From positions 43,616,659 to 43,680,658 of the forward strand of contig CM049313.1 of NCBI GenBank assembly GCA_026874595.1: a stretch of DNA of 64,000 bases. Direction: 5' to 3'. Under the pieces are notes generated by a model. That model worked only from the letters and a program-made list of their open reading frames with translations, had not been told where the DNA came from and did not search any database. The position numbers were made by a program, and so were the translations under genes. The stretch comes from Sipunculus nudus. Lineage: Eukaryota; Annelida; Sipuncula; Golfingiida; Sipunculidae. This document shows, piece by piece, positions 25,480 to 38,000 of the stretch (the stretch's first letter is position 1; each line of letters begins with the position of its first letter).

Positions 25480-28400
25480 TCTTACGGACTATTAAAAAGA
25501 ATGCATCTCCTCTTCATATTTTTAAAGTTTATTAATGGCCATCAGTGAAGTAATGACGAAAATTTTACTTAGTCAGAATGAAGTCGGTCGGTTATCATTA
25601 GCAGGTTCATTGAATGTCATTAAAAGACTCGCAATCCGTAAAAATTACATACATGTAGTAAGAACAACAAAGTGATGGAAACAAGTCTTTTGGCTTTAAC
25701 TGTTGAATTCACAGAAGGAATGAACACAGTAAAAGAATGCACTGGGATCTCTATCCGAACGAAAAGCTCAGAATCTAGCTATAACCCCTTAAAACCAAAT
25801 GTTTATCACTGCCAAGAAAATAATCGATTTTCATGGAGATCATGATTATCATTTTGTCCCTATATAATATCTATGTGGCAAAGAAGGCATCCATGTATTA
25901 AATATGAAATAACATGCAAAAAATCATAAAACATTTGAAGTGTTCTCAAAACGCTTCACTTGGATGCTTCAATTTCATCATGGAGTCTCGAACAAAATCT
26001 ATAAATAGATACTTGAACAAATATTGAGATGCTGTATTAAGTTATAATAGGGGACACACACACGCACACACATGGTCATACGCGCGTACAAACCTTCCTT
26101 CATACACAGCCACTATGTATATTCTGAATATATATTTAATACATAGATGTAAAAACTAAAATAGTACGTTCGCCTTATTTCATCGACCAGCCATGAAGGT
26201 TTTCGGCACTATGCAGGTTACAGTTAAAATACACATTGCAGTTTAAATACAACATTGTAGGTTAGGCACCCTATTGAATATGGTATGTATTTACCGAAGT
26301 TAAAGCGTTTTAAAGTGTATGTATACACCTGTGTTTTCCCAGGTAGTGGTATGAATTATACATGAGCTTGTTTAGCTATTTCCAACATATCGCTTAGACC
26401 TACATTCCAGTTCCCATAAGAACTGAATACACATTGGAGTTGGTTCGAAAGGCAAGTGCGAAATTGGTAACATGATAGAGATGAGCGCTTTGCTTTGTGG
26501 TAACGATCGGCCGTAGAGCGCCTAATCGGCGAAAGGGCGTTGTTTACCAAGTCAATACGGCAGTGAATGGTGCGCAAACACTCATGTGAACCACTGAACA
26601 ATTTCGGCACGATCGCTCGTCTGCTCGCCATATTGACACACCGACTGCGGACACAACAAAGAAATTTTATATGTTGTTATTTGATCTAGGTATGCTAGCT
26701 GCGGATATCGCTTAATGAGCACTTGTCCTCTTGAAGGATAAACACTGTTTGAGTTTCGCAGTTCATCAATAAGTCCTAAACACGGCCAGCACGTCGCTCA
26801 TGACATTGTTAACTTTATTCAGGAACCCCGGGTTCGCAAACATTGCTGACCGTGTAAACACTAGCACCAGAAATGAAAACACCAGTCCTTTATGACAGGT
26901 CACGGAGCAGGTCCTGGCCAAAATGACTGCAGATTTTAGAATATACTAAAATAAACGATTCATGGTCCAATGTGGGACATACATACTGACCGTACACACA
27001 AGTAATCACTATGGTAAATACACAAGTTTAACAATTAAAAAAATTAAAAACATAGTTAAGGTATGAAGTACAACGGGCCATGCAGCAGTCATACATGGTC
27101 TTGGTTATGAGTATAACTGGGTCTATAATACATAGGAATTTTATGGAATGGCACTGGCGGATCCGGGGGGGGGGGGGGGGGTTAGGGATCCTGACCCCCC
27201 TCCCCCCTTTGAGCCAAAACAACCTTTTTTAGGGTTTCAACCCAAATTTTGCGACCCTAACCCCCTCCGTCCCGAACCAGAGGACCTTTTTTTAGGTTTT
27301 CTTTCAGTCTTCCTGGGCGTGGCCCTCCCCTGTCCCAAATCCTGGATTCGCCCCTAAATGGGATGGGGTTCTACCCTCCCTCTCCGAGTCTTATAAAATC
27401 TTTACATATATGCCTACATCTCCTATCATTTGAAACTCAATAAAACACTATTTGTGGCGTTTTAACCTGCAACAGATATAAAGACATATCTAGGGCCTAT
27501 TTACAGGAAATTGTATGTCATGATGACTTTAAGATCCCAGCATATATTGAAGTCCCAGTGTGTGCTGGTGCATTCAATAATGTTCAGGCATTAACTTTAA
27601 TCTGCCTCATAAATATAAATGTGTTGTGTATGATAGACCGCGTGGAGGTAAAGCGGAAATTTACTTCCATGATATAGGCCTAATGACTGAGTGTTGTTTA
27701 CGGAAACGTCATGGATTCGAAAATTGCATGAAATGGGCGCTCTAGCTGTATAAAAGAAAATACCTGATGCGAAAATACCACAACGACTCAAGCCAAAGCC
27801 AGTTGCATGACTTTGATTGGTTAGATCCATTATTTAGGGAAAACGACGGAAGCGGGCCAAAAAATATCCGTTGCAGGATAAATGTCATGACATGCAGTGG
27901 GTCTGTTACTGCATGAATAAACGACGCTTAATTATAATACATTCCTGGGTCCCGACGGATATCATGGACCTGCCATGGAACCCCCCCCCCCCCCCCCCAG
28001 CCGGATGAGAAGTTTATAGTTGTAGGGCGGGGTTACATCATAATGAAGTTACTTCAAAATTTATTACGTGCCTGTGATCTTTAAATGGCGGCGCGAAATG
28101 ACTGAAAACAATATTTACACGGCACTAGTGTTTTAATTTAAGCATTGTATGCGTTCTATCAGGGCGACCAAGTATTACCCTCGCGGAGAGAGATAAAAGA
28201 TTGGCCGGGAGTCCGCCCTGAGAGTTCTGCATGTTTATGTTAGGAATAGAAGCTCTTGAAACCAAAGAAGCCTGATAAACGATGTGTGTTGGTCGCTTGG
28301 TTTGACCGTGATAAGCTGCTATCTAAACAGGCTTGGTGCTCAGCCCTGTCAGTGGGTGATCGCCGAGTTATTAAGATTCGCTAATCCGACTGTATTTGTT

Positions 28401-28630
28401 GAGTGTTGTCGATACAGCAGCGTAAGGGCTCTCTGAGTGCCGGCATAATTCACGATCAAACCCAACTGACCGAGTTTTCTATATATACACTTTAGTGCGA
28501 ACACGTTCATGTATATATTTATACATACACTCATACCTCTGTATCCTATATATATATATATATAAATATAATATATAATATATAATATATAAACTTATTT
28601 ATTTTACATGGATTGTACAAATAGTTATTT
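25480..28630. other. Intergenic DNA
   Basis: Contains poly(G/C) tracts at 27,165-27,181 (G17) and 27,981-27,998 (C18), and a GC-richer stretch at about 28,130-28,480 with GATAAG motifs (AGATAAAAG, GTGATAAGCTG). The segment around 27,150-27,340 (C/G-rich with AACCTTTTTTAGG) looks like a dispersed repeat piece. No gene is supported. Confidence 0.45.
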
Positions 28631-28639
28631 AAACTAATC

Positions 28640-28826
28640 GAGGCACTTTCCATGGCTCAGGTGATGGCGTTCGGTAGTCTGCAGGGGTGGAGGAAACCGG
28701 AGAACCCGGAGAAAACCACCGGCCTTGGATGGGCAACTACAAACCCACTCTCATAGCCACACCGGGGATCGAACCCGGGTCGCCAGCGGAGAGAGCCGAG
28801 CGTTTTACCACTCAGCTGTCCAGCCT
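28640..28826 (-). mobile_element. tRNA-derived SINE
   Basis: On the minus strand the head has RNA polymerase III internal promoter boxes: an A-box-like CAGCTGAGTGG (about 28,808-28,818) and a perfect B box GGTTCGATCC (28,766-28,775). A tRNA-unrelated body with TCTCCGGGTTCTCCGGTTTC follows, a central domain seen in several invertebrate SINEs. The acceptor stem does not close, so it is not a functional tRNA. A TA-rich tract flanks the tail side (about 28,545-28,592). Confidence 0.8.
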
Positions 28827-28829
28827 ATA

Positions 28830-30234
28830 TATGTAGCTAATAGAAGGCCGCTATACAGTGACCCAGCTGTTATGCAATTTTTAAGTCTGTCAGATCATAC
28901 TGAAACCCATTTGATATTATTTATTATTTTATTGATCTATTTAAACATATTTATACAGGGTAACCCGTTCAAACAAGGTTGTCCAATCTGCCACAGGGCC
29001 CTGTTGGTCTATAAAGTTTATTCAATGTAAAACCATGTAAAATACAATCACAATAAATAAAACGGCTTAAGATAAAATGATTCAGATAGATGTTATATTA
29101 AACATGAACGTATATAACTATGACATGCAACATAATTTACAGCATGATGTAATGTTAAACATGAAAATATAAAACTATGACATGCAATGTAATAATATAC
29201 ACGACAATTATGAGTATGGTATAAATATGAAATATAACAGAACATGAAATAGCATGCAATATATGACATATGAAGCACAAAGGAGGAACATGTTTTTTCT
29301 GTGATACTTTTTTAAAGACCTTTAAAGAGGAGCAGTTTCCTTTAATGTGTTCCTCAAGATAGGACCTCGGCATAAAAAAAATCTTTTAGTAGTCTGTCCG
29401 AGGTTTGTGTACATGTAATTTATTGGAATAGCTATATATTGCGTGTATCATGTTGGTGGACTTGGTGAACATAAGTTAACCGGTTTCTCATATGGGATGG
29501 ACTTAAGTTATTCAGACAATTATATAATAGTAAGTGGTCCCTTAAAACGTAATATGTGTTTGAATTAAATATCTTAAAGATTTATGTTTCCCTTAAAGAG
29601 ATTATATCCCAGAAAGAATAACGATTGCACGAGGTAACATATAAATTCTCACAGGACCCTATGAAAGATTACCATGAATATCATTGTCGTTTTAAGTTCA
29701 AAGTCAAAAACTTTTAAAGATATTTACATTTAAGTTTTGTTGATATTACCATTACCAGTCACACAAACGTACAAGCATAGCTTAATGTGGAAGCTTTCAT
29801 TGGCAGATCCCAAAAGAGCAAAACTTCATAGTTTACATTTATCCCGGTAGATGGCAGCATCTCGTGGGTCTTTTTAAGTCGCCTGAATCTTGAAAGAACG
29901 TAATAGTTAACATTTCTCCCTGTAGGGGACAGTAGCTCTCATATAGTCTGTTGCCAGAGAAAGAACCAGTTTAGTGTATTAAATGTTAAGCAGTTCTAGA
30001 ATATGACATACCAAGCAACCATTTTTGTGACAAAGGAGGCAAAACCTTGATATTAAAACTTGCGAGAAATAATGATTAAAAAGTGAGGGCTTCGGAGGAG
30101 GCCCTATCCGTGAACACAGGTCTAAATAGACGTCCTAGGTGGACCAACATGCAGGGCATTTTGTTATGATTTGAGTCATTCCGAAAACTACATTGCAAAG
30201 TCCACTATTAAAATAACATATTAACACAACTAAA
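28830..30234. other. Intergenic DNA
   Basis: Imperfect ACATGAAATATAACTATGACATGCAATA-type repetition occurs around 29,095-29,275. A CTCF-like motif lies at 29,844-29,856. Nothing coding is recognised. Confidence 0.45.
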
Positions 30235-30850
30235 ATACTGTACAAAGCTGGTAATCCTAATGTAAGACCATATAGATCTCATCTGTACGGTTATCACCGT
30301 CAATTCCTGAGTCTCGTACCAAATATAACACGCTTGTATGCGGTCAGGATCTCAACAACCATGCAGGAAGATTTATCAATACAACATGATAATCATTTTT
30401 TGTTCCGCACGTGATGGGTGTTAATAGATTACATGTACAAACACGTTTAACATCTGGTTTGGTTTATTTGACGCGACACGAAGTTTGTGAACGGTATAGT
30501 GTTGGCGAAAAAAAAGACCCCCCCCCCCCCCAAAAAAAAAATACTGTACAAAGCTGGTAATCCTAATGTAAGATCATATAGATCTCATCTGTACGGTTAT
30601 CACCGTCAATTCCTGAGTCTCGTACCAAATATAACACGCTTGTATGCGGTCAGGATCTCAACAACCATGCAGGAAGATTTATCAATACAACATGATAATC
30701 ATTTTTTGTTCCGCACGTGATGGGTGTTAATAGATTACATGTACAAACACGTTTAACATCTGGTTTGGTTTATTTGACGCGACACGAAGTTTGTGAAAGG
30801 TATAGTGTTGGCGAAAAAAAAGACACCCCCCCCCCCAAAAAAAAAAAAAA
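30235..30850. repeat. 306-bp tandem duplication with C/A homopolymer ends
   Basis: The two copies (30,235-30,540 and 30,541 to about 30,846) differ at only a few bases, for example GACC versus GATC near the start. Each copy ends in a GCGAAAAAAAAGAC(n) tract with a run of C and then A (30,518-30,540; 30,825-30,855). The first half of the unit is open for about 60 codons in both copies, but the frame is not recognisable. Confidence 0.95.
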
Positions 30851-30899
30851 AAAATTCACAATTTTTACGACATGCATGACATGCGGTGCCACTCTGATA

Positions 30900-33630
30900 C
30901 CTTTGTTCTAACAGAATGACAAAAGTTCCCCCCAGGAAATCTCATGGTCATGGACTATCCTTTCAGATTCATGCTATGTATTGTTTTTAAGGGTTACAGC
31001 GGTTGAATTATACATGATATACGTGAAGTAACGGGGTTATCATGAAGCAAATCTAAGTTCTAGAACCCGCAAAATAATTCCAAACTGCTCTTAAAAAAAT
31101 CACCCTGTTTGTGTTGTCCCATAAATTCAAGGTGTGGGCCCCGTCAGTTTTTGAGGCCAGGGTTGACAACTATATGATACAAAAATAATTTTAATTTTTC
31201 TCCTGGTTCACGGTTTTATCACAATCCAGCAGGAAACTTTCTGTATAGCAACCACCTGGTATGAGACAGATGTATGCCTCTGTCTTTGACAGCAATACTA
31301 ATAGTCCTTTCCTCCGGCAGATGGCAGCAGCTGCTTGGATAGAACGATGAACACAATCAGTGCTGTGTCCTTTAATTGATGTAAAATAAACGTTTCTTGT
31401 AGCAGTCTTGTTTCAGAAAAATGTATTACAGACTCGGCTGTATCTTATACATAGTTAACTTCTTCTTACCGGATTTGGCTGGATGCCACTGACGCTAAGA
31501 CCAGCTCTTAACGCCAGTCATAGAATTTATGTGATTTCTGGCTTTTTCTGCATACACATTTATAAACTATAGGTAACCCAAGCTCTAATAGGTTATTATA
31601 ACACCTCGCTCACGGATGTAAGAGCCTGTAACTGCAAGCTGATAGTAAACACGGTACATGCGCTCATGTTGACAAATAGAAAAAAAAAGTTTCTGAATGC
31701 GGCTGATTTCAATGTGCATAGGATGAAAGTTCACCAGGTGCAAACGCCACAAGCAACAGTCTGGTTCGTCTGATTTACCGCCAGGTGTCCTTGCTGGATT
31801 ATGACCGGTAACCATTTGCCCCCCCCCCCCCCCCCCCCCAATGCTGTAAACTAAAAGAACAGATGTCACTACCACCTCCACTTAGCATCGGAAAGATGGC
31901 GCCCTCGGTAAAGAGACTAACTGTGCCTGTTCTACGAACATATATGGCAACCATGCTTGGACAAAAATTGATTGATTTAGTAGTCTGCCGACTTTGCTGG
32001 CTCGACTTTATAATTGGCAAATAAAGACCGCCACAATTTGGTGATGTTAAAAAAGAATCGATTTTATTCCGAGCAGGCTGGTTATCTATGCTTATGGTAT
32101 ATACACGTATATACCTATATTCTTTGGTCACAAAGATAATTGAGTTGCTTATCTAGGCAATTTCCTTGGCCATGATGTACACTGCATGCCTATGTATACA
32201 GGCCTATATCTTGGGCTTTTACCTTTTTTTTAATGAAAGTTCTTTTACTCAAGTGAGACTAGGTTGCAATCAATTAACCCATTTAAGCTGAAGTTAATTA
32301 AGTTATCGATTGCAGGTAGCTCGGCTCGACTTGAACATGTCTCGACTGATGCAAAATAGGGCAGTGCCGGGCTCTAGAAGTTATCGGTGTTTACTTTTTG
32401 ATATTTCATTATATGGTTGAACTACCAAAAGTTCCTTTTTCACGTTCAGCTTCCACCCTGTGTCGATCCACACATGGTGATCCTTGAGACCGTTGTCAAT
32501 GTAATACCGACCGGTGGCATTCATTTTTTAGTTAATTTTAAAATCCCGGATAAGTTAATCTAACCTTGTTAGTACTAGTGTTTTCACTAATCCCAAACAT
32601 TGCATTAAAAATAAGTACGATAAAATGGTGAGCAAGTCACGTTTATCATTCAGTTTTCATACAGGGTCCATTTAAGTTGTAGTTCTTTCAGATTGTTAAT
32701 CTTTTCAAGTTCGTAATTCTTCACGATATATCAGCACCGCACCTGCAGACTTTTGCAAGACGTCCGCATATGGACGCCATCTAGGGACTGCCACGCTAAC
32801 TAATACATACAGAGCTGAACACATTGTTCTTCATTGTTTAACCAAAGATATCATATTTTTGGATTGATTTTTTAAGTTACATAACTTATCACGAGATATG
32901 GATACGATCCATACCTTGCTTTGAACGTCTGCCTGAAAACTGATGAATTCTGAGGATCACATGCATTAGTATAAGATATAGCTATCAGCTTTTATAAAAT
33001 AATTAATGATGATGGTTATCATACTACTACTACTTATAATAATAATAATAAAACAGTAGATTTTCCTTTTAATTTTACCTTTGAAGGGGGGAGGGGGTTG
33101 CATAATTTTCAGCCTGGGAGGAACAAGTGCTGGAATTGAGCATAAAACGTTTTAAGTATATAATTTTTTCTTTTTGTAAAAAAATACTTTTGTACAAAGT
33201 AAAAGTGTATGTTAGAGACAGAACTGTAAACATTTATATTTCAGTTGCCCCCTCCCACATCCTGCAATTTGTGTGTTAAAGAACCCCCACCTAATCCTTG
33301 GTTCCATGGACTATGTAGATGTATAACAGACATGGCTAGATAATTGATTCATTCATATTATAACTGATCATTTAGAAGTTATTAAGAGAAATTAATTGGT
33401 TGTTTAAATTAAGATTACTGTTAGTTGCACAATGCTCACAAAATGAAGCAAGATAGCATAATGATATTAAGTGTGTATAAAGCTACACTTGTAAAACCAG
33501 AACTATATAGAGCCAAACAATTCAGCAGTACAGCAATACATGTATGTAATGCTATATATATAACCAGCTAAACCATTCATACTGTGCTACACACCCACAA
33601 ACTCATTTTACTCAAACAATGATATCTTGT
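30900..33630. other. Intergenic DNA downstream of the C1orf43 homologue
   Basis: Contains a 21-base C run (31,819-31,839), CTCF-like motifs (31,314-31,326; 32,775-32,787) and short TAA/CTA repeats near 33,020-33,050. No exon is supported. Confidence 0.45.
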
Positions 33631-33643
33631 AATACACAGACAT

Positions 33644-34812
33644 TTATTTCAAATATACTTAACAATACAACCCATTAATATACCTGTATCACATACGACT
33701 CCATCCAGTCAATTGACATACATGTGGTTTTTATCATCAACCAACACTTGGTTTACATGTATATTATAAACAAAACTAGTAAAAACAGTTCATACAATTA
33801 CAATTATGCATTAATATATTAATATATTGTATTAATGACAATAATATGTCCCTTACTGATGATATCAATGGCTATGTGACTAGGATCATATCTTTGCAAA
33901 ACCACAGATGGTATAGAGTACCATTTACAGATATTGTTGTTATACCTAAAATTCACCGACAGAGCTGCAGTTTCAACCTTCTTAAACTAAGCTTGAGTAT
34001 TTTTAACTCAGCTCAAATGCTAATATGGAGATTTCTTCTTGTTTTCACCAATTTTATAATTATAATTCTTCATAAACTGGACAAACTTGCAGTGCGTGTC
34101 CACGTGTTCAGGATTCGTTTGGACTTTGTAATAGTTCACATTTCTCACACCAGATGGCTGCACCTATCAGTCTCTCTGACAGTCTTTATTCTAATAATAT
34201 CTGATAAGAATTTGAGTACTGAACAAACTACACTATTTGTTGATGGCACTTTCTATAATATGATGATGAAGGGAATCAGATGATCTAAATGATATGTAAT
34301 TACATACTAAACCATCTGGCATTTAGATGCATTCACTGTTCACAAGTGACATGATAAGTAAACTGGATACTGGAACATATCAAATCCTGGCTCTGTTGAA
34401 ATTTCCCTTTTCTGTTTGAGGCTCTTGTGAGGTTTGTTCCTGACATCTTCAAATACCAAAATCCTTAACCTCTAGTATGCTACCCGAAAGCCAAAAAATT
34501 GTAAGTGAATGTATGTGCTGGTACTTAAAAAAATATGTCAAAACAGAATTAATCTGGCTTCTATACTAGGAAGTAGATAACCAGGATGCTGTCCTTCTCA
34601 TTTCCAGTCCTCAATAATTTTTAATAAGAAGATAATATCTAAGGTACTTATTTAAATCTGAATGCAATCAACATCAGCCAATAACAAGTGAGATGTATAC
34701 AGTCTTGTAATATTATCCTTCTATCAGGGAGTGGACACAGTAGATGTACACTCATTATTATTATCTCATTAAATTTTTTTTTTAACATTTGAAAATGTCA
34801 CAGTATTTGAAG
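33644..34812 (-). other. Probable 3' UTR of the C1orf43 homologue
   Basis: After the stop codon the minus strand carries AATAAA signals at 34,183-34,188 and at 33,644-33,649. The second is followed by a TG-rich stretch. Either could end the transcript; the exact end is not determinable. The 145-codon plus-strand frame at 33,846-34,283 is antisense to this region and AT-driven. Confidence 0.45.
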
Positions 34813-35077
34813 TCACACTGGGACCCCTGGGCATTTTGCGTTGGCAGTGATGTCATCTGAGCTGCCCCCAAGACTAGCCCCTTCCAGGAGGGAGGCTTCA
34901 GCCTCACTCTGGGGTTTCTTCCCACGATACCCTGCTTTGGGTCGATATATCATCTGCATTTGTTTGACCCCTTCTGTAACAGTTGAAGCCCCATTGGGTA
35001 TACTGGTTTGTTGCTCCTCTGGTACTTCACCAACAGTGTTATTCTTGTTGTTTTTCTCAGCAGTTTTCTCTCTTAAT
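34813..35077 (-). CDS. C1orf43: C1orf43 homologue, last coding exon
   Basis: Residues 181-268 and TGA stop (34,815-34,813). Low-complexity polar tail: an Asn/Lys-rich start, [17 protein letters not shown] (compare human IQVTYLPSSQKSKRAK), then acidic/serine-rich sequence. Longer than the human tail. Confidence 0.85.
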
Positions 35078-38000
35078 CTGTAAAAGTGGACATAATTTGC
35101 ATTAAAATTAACATTTGTTTGACCAAATCAACAAAATCAATCAAGTGAAAACACTACTAAGTGCTCATACAGGAATAGCATCTGATTATAATACAGATTA
35201 ATGCTCCTTCATTTCATTTTAATCAAAATATATGTCAAGTATGGAAAAATCATGTAAAGCATTGAAATACAGGAATACTCCGCTAACACAACCACCTGTG
35301 GGACCAAGCAAAGTGGTCATGTTAGCAGGATGGTTGGGTAGTGGGATGCTTGTACATTAGTCTACCAATATTTACACAGGTGATAGTATGGGTATTTAAA
35401 GTAAATGTTAAGTTGTTGTCCGTTTGATTTAAAATCCAAATATAATGAGCGCTGTGCATGTCACCTGCTTAAGGGCCACAGTCGCCACTGGCCAATTGGC
35501 GAGATATGGCTAATTAATTATGGGTTATAATCCAAGCCCTAGCTGGGTGATGAGCATGTTATCTGCTTGATGGGCTGTGGTCAACACTGGCCAGTTGTCG
35601 TGCTACGGGGGCTCATCTGAAGGTTGGGACCAAAAATGACGGTCATTGGTCGTGATAGCGGGATGGTTGTGTTACCAAAGTTTTTTACTTGATAATTTAT
35701 ATTAGACAATTCTGGGACCATGAAAAGTGGTCATGTTAGTAGTTGTGTTAACAGGGAGGCCGTCATGTCGGGGTTCACGGTATACTTACACTAAAATTAA
35801 CTTATTCAGGCTGTCCATGTATTGCTGGTACTCTTTGCTTCCAAAGTCCTGTCAGAGAAGAAGAAATTAAAATATTAGGACACTCAATGTTGAAGCCACA
35901 TCAGACCGATATCCAAAATAGAAATATATTTCACTGAAATCACAACATAGACTGATATTTACCAATGAGAGATTGATTTCACTGATCTGTCCATTAATGG
36001 ATTTAACTGATCTTTCCATCTAAAAAATAGTTTAGTCAAGTTGCCCAGTGATATTGTTCATAAATTTGTCTCTGTATGAAATATTTTACAGATTAATTTT
36101 AGTTACAAATATCACGATCTATCTTTGGTTTGAAATGAATATAACTACTAGTACCGTAAAATCTCCACTTAAAACCGCACATCCGATAATAACCGCACCC
36201 AGACTTTGCCGAAATCCCAGGCAAGACACCTTGAGGGTCTCAAATACTAAGAACCCCCCTTTAAAACCGCACCAACTTTCGCTACGGAATGATATGACAT
36301 AAGACAGAATCAAGCTATCATCTAGAAATCAACACGCGTAGGTTGAGACACGGCCATTCCTGTCCATTATAAAATTCCTTTGGCATTTTATTTAAACACA
36401 TCAAACACTTTTTTGCAGGGTCACTCATGCATGAAGTTTGGGAAGACGTAAGGGTCTGTGAACCTCTGCGTGTTTATACAAATATTATATGCCGTGCCGT
36501 ATTCTTGTTTGCTACTGATTTTCCATTATATTTTGGAAAAAAATATTCTGCTGATCGGTTTAAAGTCACTGTATATTTTAATTATCAATGTAATATTTTG
36601 AAATCTTAATCTAGGATGAAAATTCCATTTTCTTGAAATACTCTGAAGATTCAAATCGTTTTCATACCGGTTACTTCGGAATTATCATCGTCACATCGTA
36701 CTTTGACATCGCTCCATGTCACAATTTGTTGATGCATTTGAAAACATCGCTGGTCAACTTAACTAAATATAAAAAAAAAATAACTGAATTAACCTTGTCG
36801 AGATATGCACGTATAGGAGGTATAGGAAACATGGCACATGAAAACGAGTGATTTTAAAGTAAAATTAAAGTGGTCAGTCGAGGTAAGCAAGTTTTTTTTT
36901 CTTGAAGCAAGTTCCCGTGCGGGGCGCCATCTTGTCAAGGCAGCGTTCCCGCAAGGCACGCTGGGACGGAATAGGTGGCTGTTCTGTTTACCACCCACTG
37001 CGTACAGCCGTTAAAATATTCTTAGCAGAATACCGGTTCGTTTCAGCACATGGCGGCACTCAAACTTCATTTTAAAACGATCGTCCACCATTGTGTGACT
37101 CTTTACAATGTCAGCTTTTTATTCATTTTATGTTATAAACAAATAATCGTTGCTAAATCATGCTGCAAATGGGTTTAATGTAGACATTTATTTCAATTTT
37201 GCTTGACCATGTCAAATGAAGTGGGCCGCTATGTGTTACAGCAGGGGTGTTATAAACGTATTATTTGGTGACAATTACCAAGATTTTTATAACAAGTTAT
37301 ATATCGCACGAAAGATAATCAGCAAAATTTAATTTACAAATAACAAATAATCGTAAAAAATACATTTACACACAGCTCCCATGTATGCGAGACTGCTGCT
37401 AAGGGCGGCCTTTGAAAATCGCCATATGATAGCCCACTCGCGGGCCCAGAACGATGCATGTCAGGAAGATAATCTGGAAACCCTTCTAGTATAAACCGCA
37501 CAGTGCTTTCAGGAAACAACATGACTTTAAGATTTTGAATTTCTTGATTAAACCGCGGTTTTAAGTGGAGATTTTACGGTATTTAAAAAACAAGTGACCC
37601 ATGGGTCATGACGCTCAGCTGACTGGGAAGAGATTCGCAAAAGGAAATTTTATCATCAGAATGGTAGTATATACCCATTCAACTGAAGCATCAAACAGAT
37701 TAACCAACAGGCCAAGATTTAGTCTGTATTTATATATCTCAGAAATAGAGAAAAATGTGTAAACTTTTAAAACTAGAATACGGGTAACCGACAAGTGACT
37801 ACATGTATCTGCCAAAATCGGATAGTGAGGCATGGATTGAGTGGCAAGGGGAAATAGAGTGAGGTATGTTGCATATTAGCATGGATGTCTGCAGCCTAAA
37901 TGTGTATGTAGGTTGTGCCACCTACCACAAATCCAGAAAGCTGTCCAAGTTGTATACACCTGCAAAATTTTAGGCAGAAAAGTCAAACCACTACATGTAT

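Noticed and set aside
28745-28826. Possible tRNA gene on the minus strand
   Set aside because: A and B boxes are present, but the acceptor stem does not pair and a SINE body follows; it is a tRNA-derived SINE.
31585-32131. Overlapping minus-strand frames with a glycine run
   Set aside because: The glycine run is the C21 tract at 31,819-31,839; flanking parts have no conserved pattern and no splice sites.
33846-34283. 145-codon plus-strand open frame with hydrophobic stretches
   Set aside because: Antisense to the probable 3' UTR of the C1orf43 homologue; AT-driven Ile/Phe/Leu-rich composition and no recognisable domain.
36154-37579. Transposase gene inside the 1.43-kb TIR element
   Set aside because: The frames present are 60-70 codons, in different strands, and show no DDE/D or helix-turn-helix signature.
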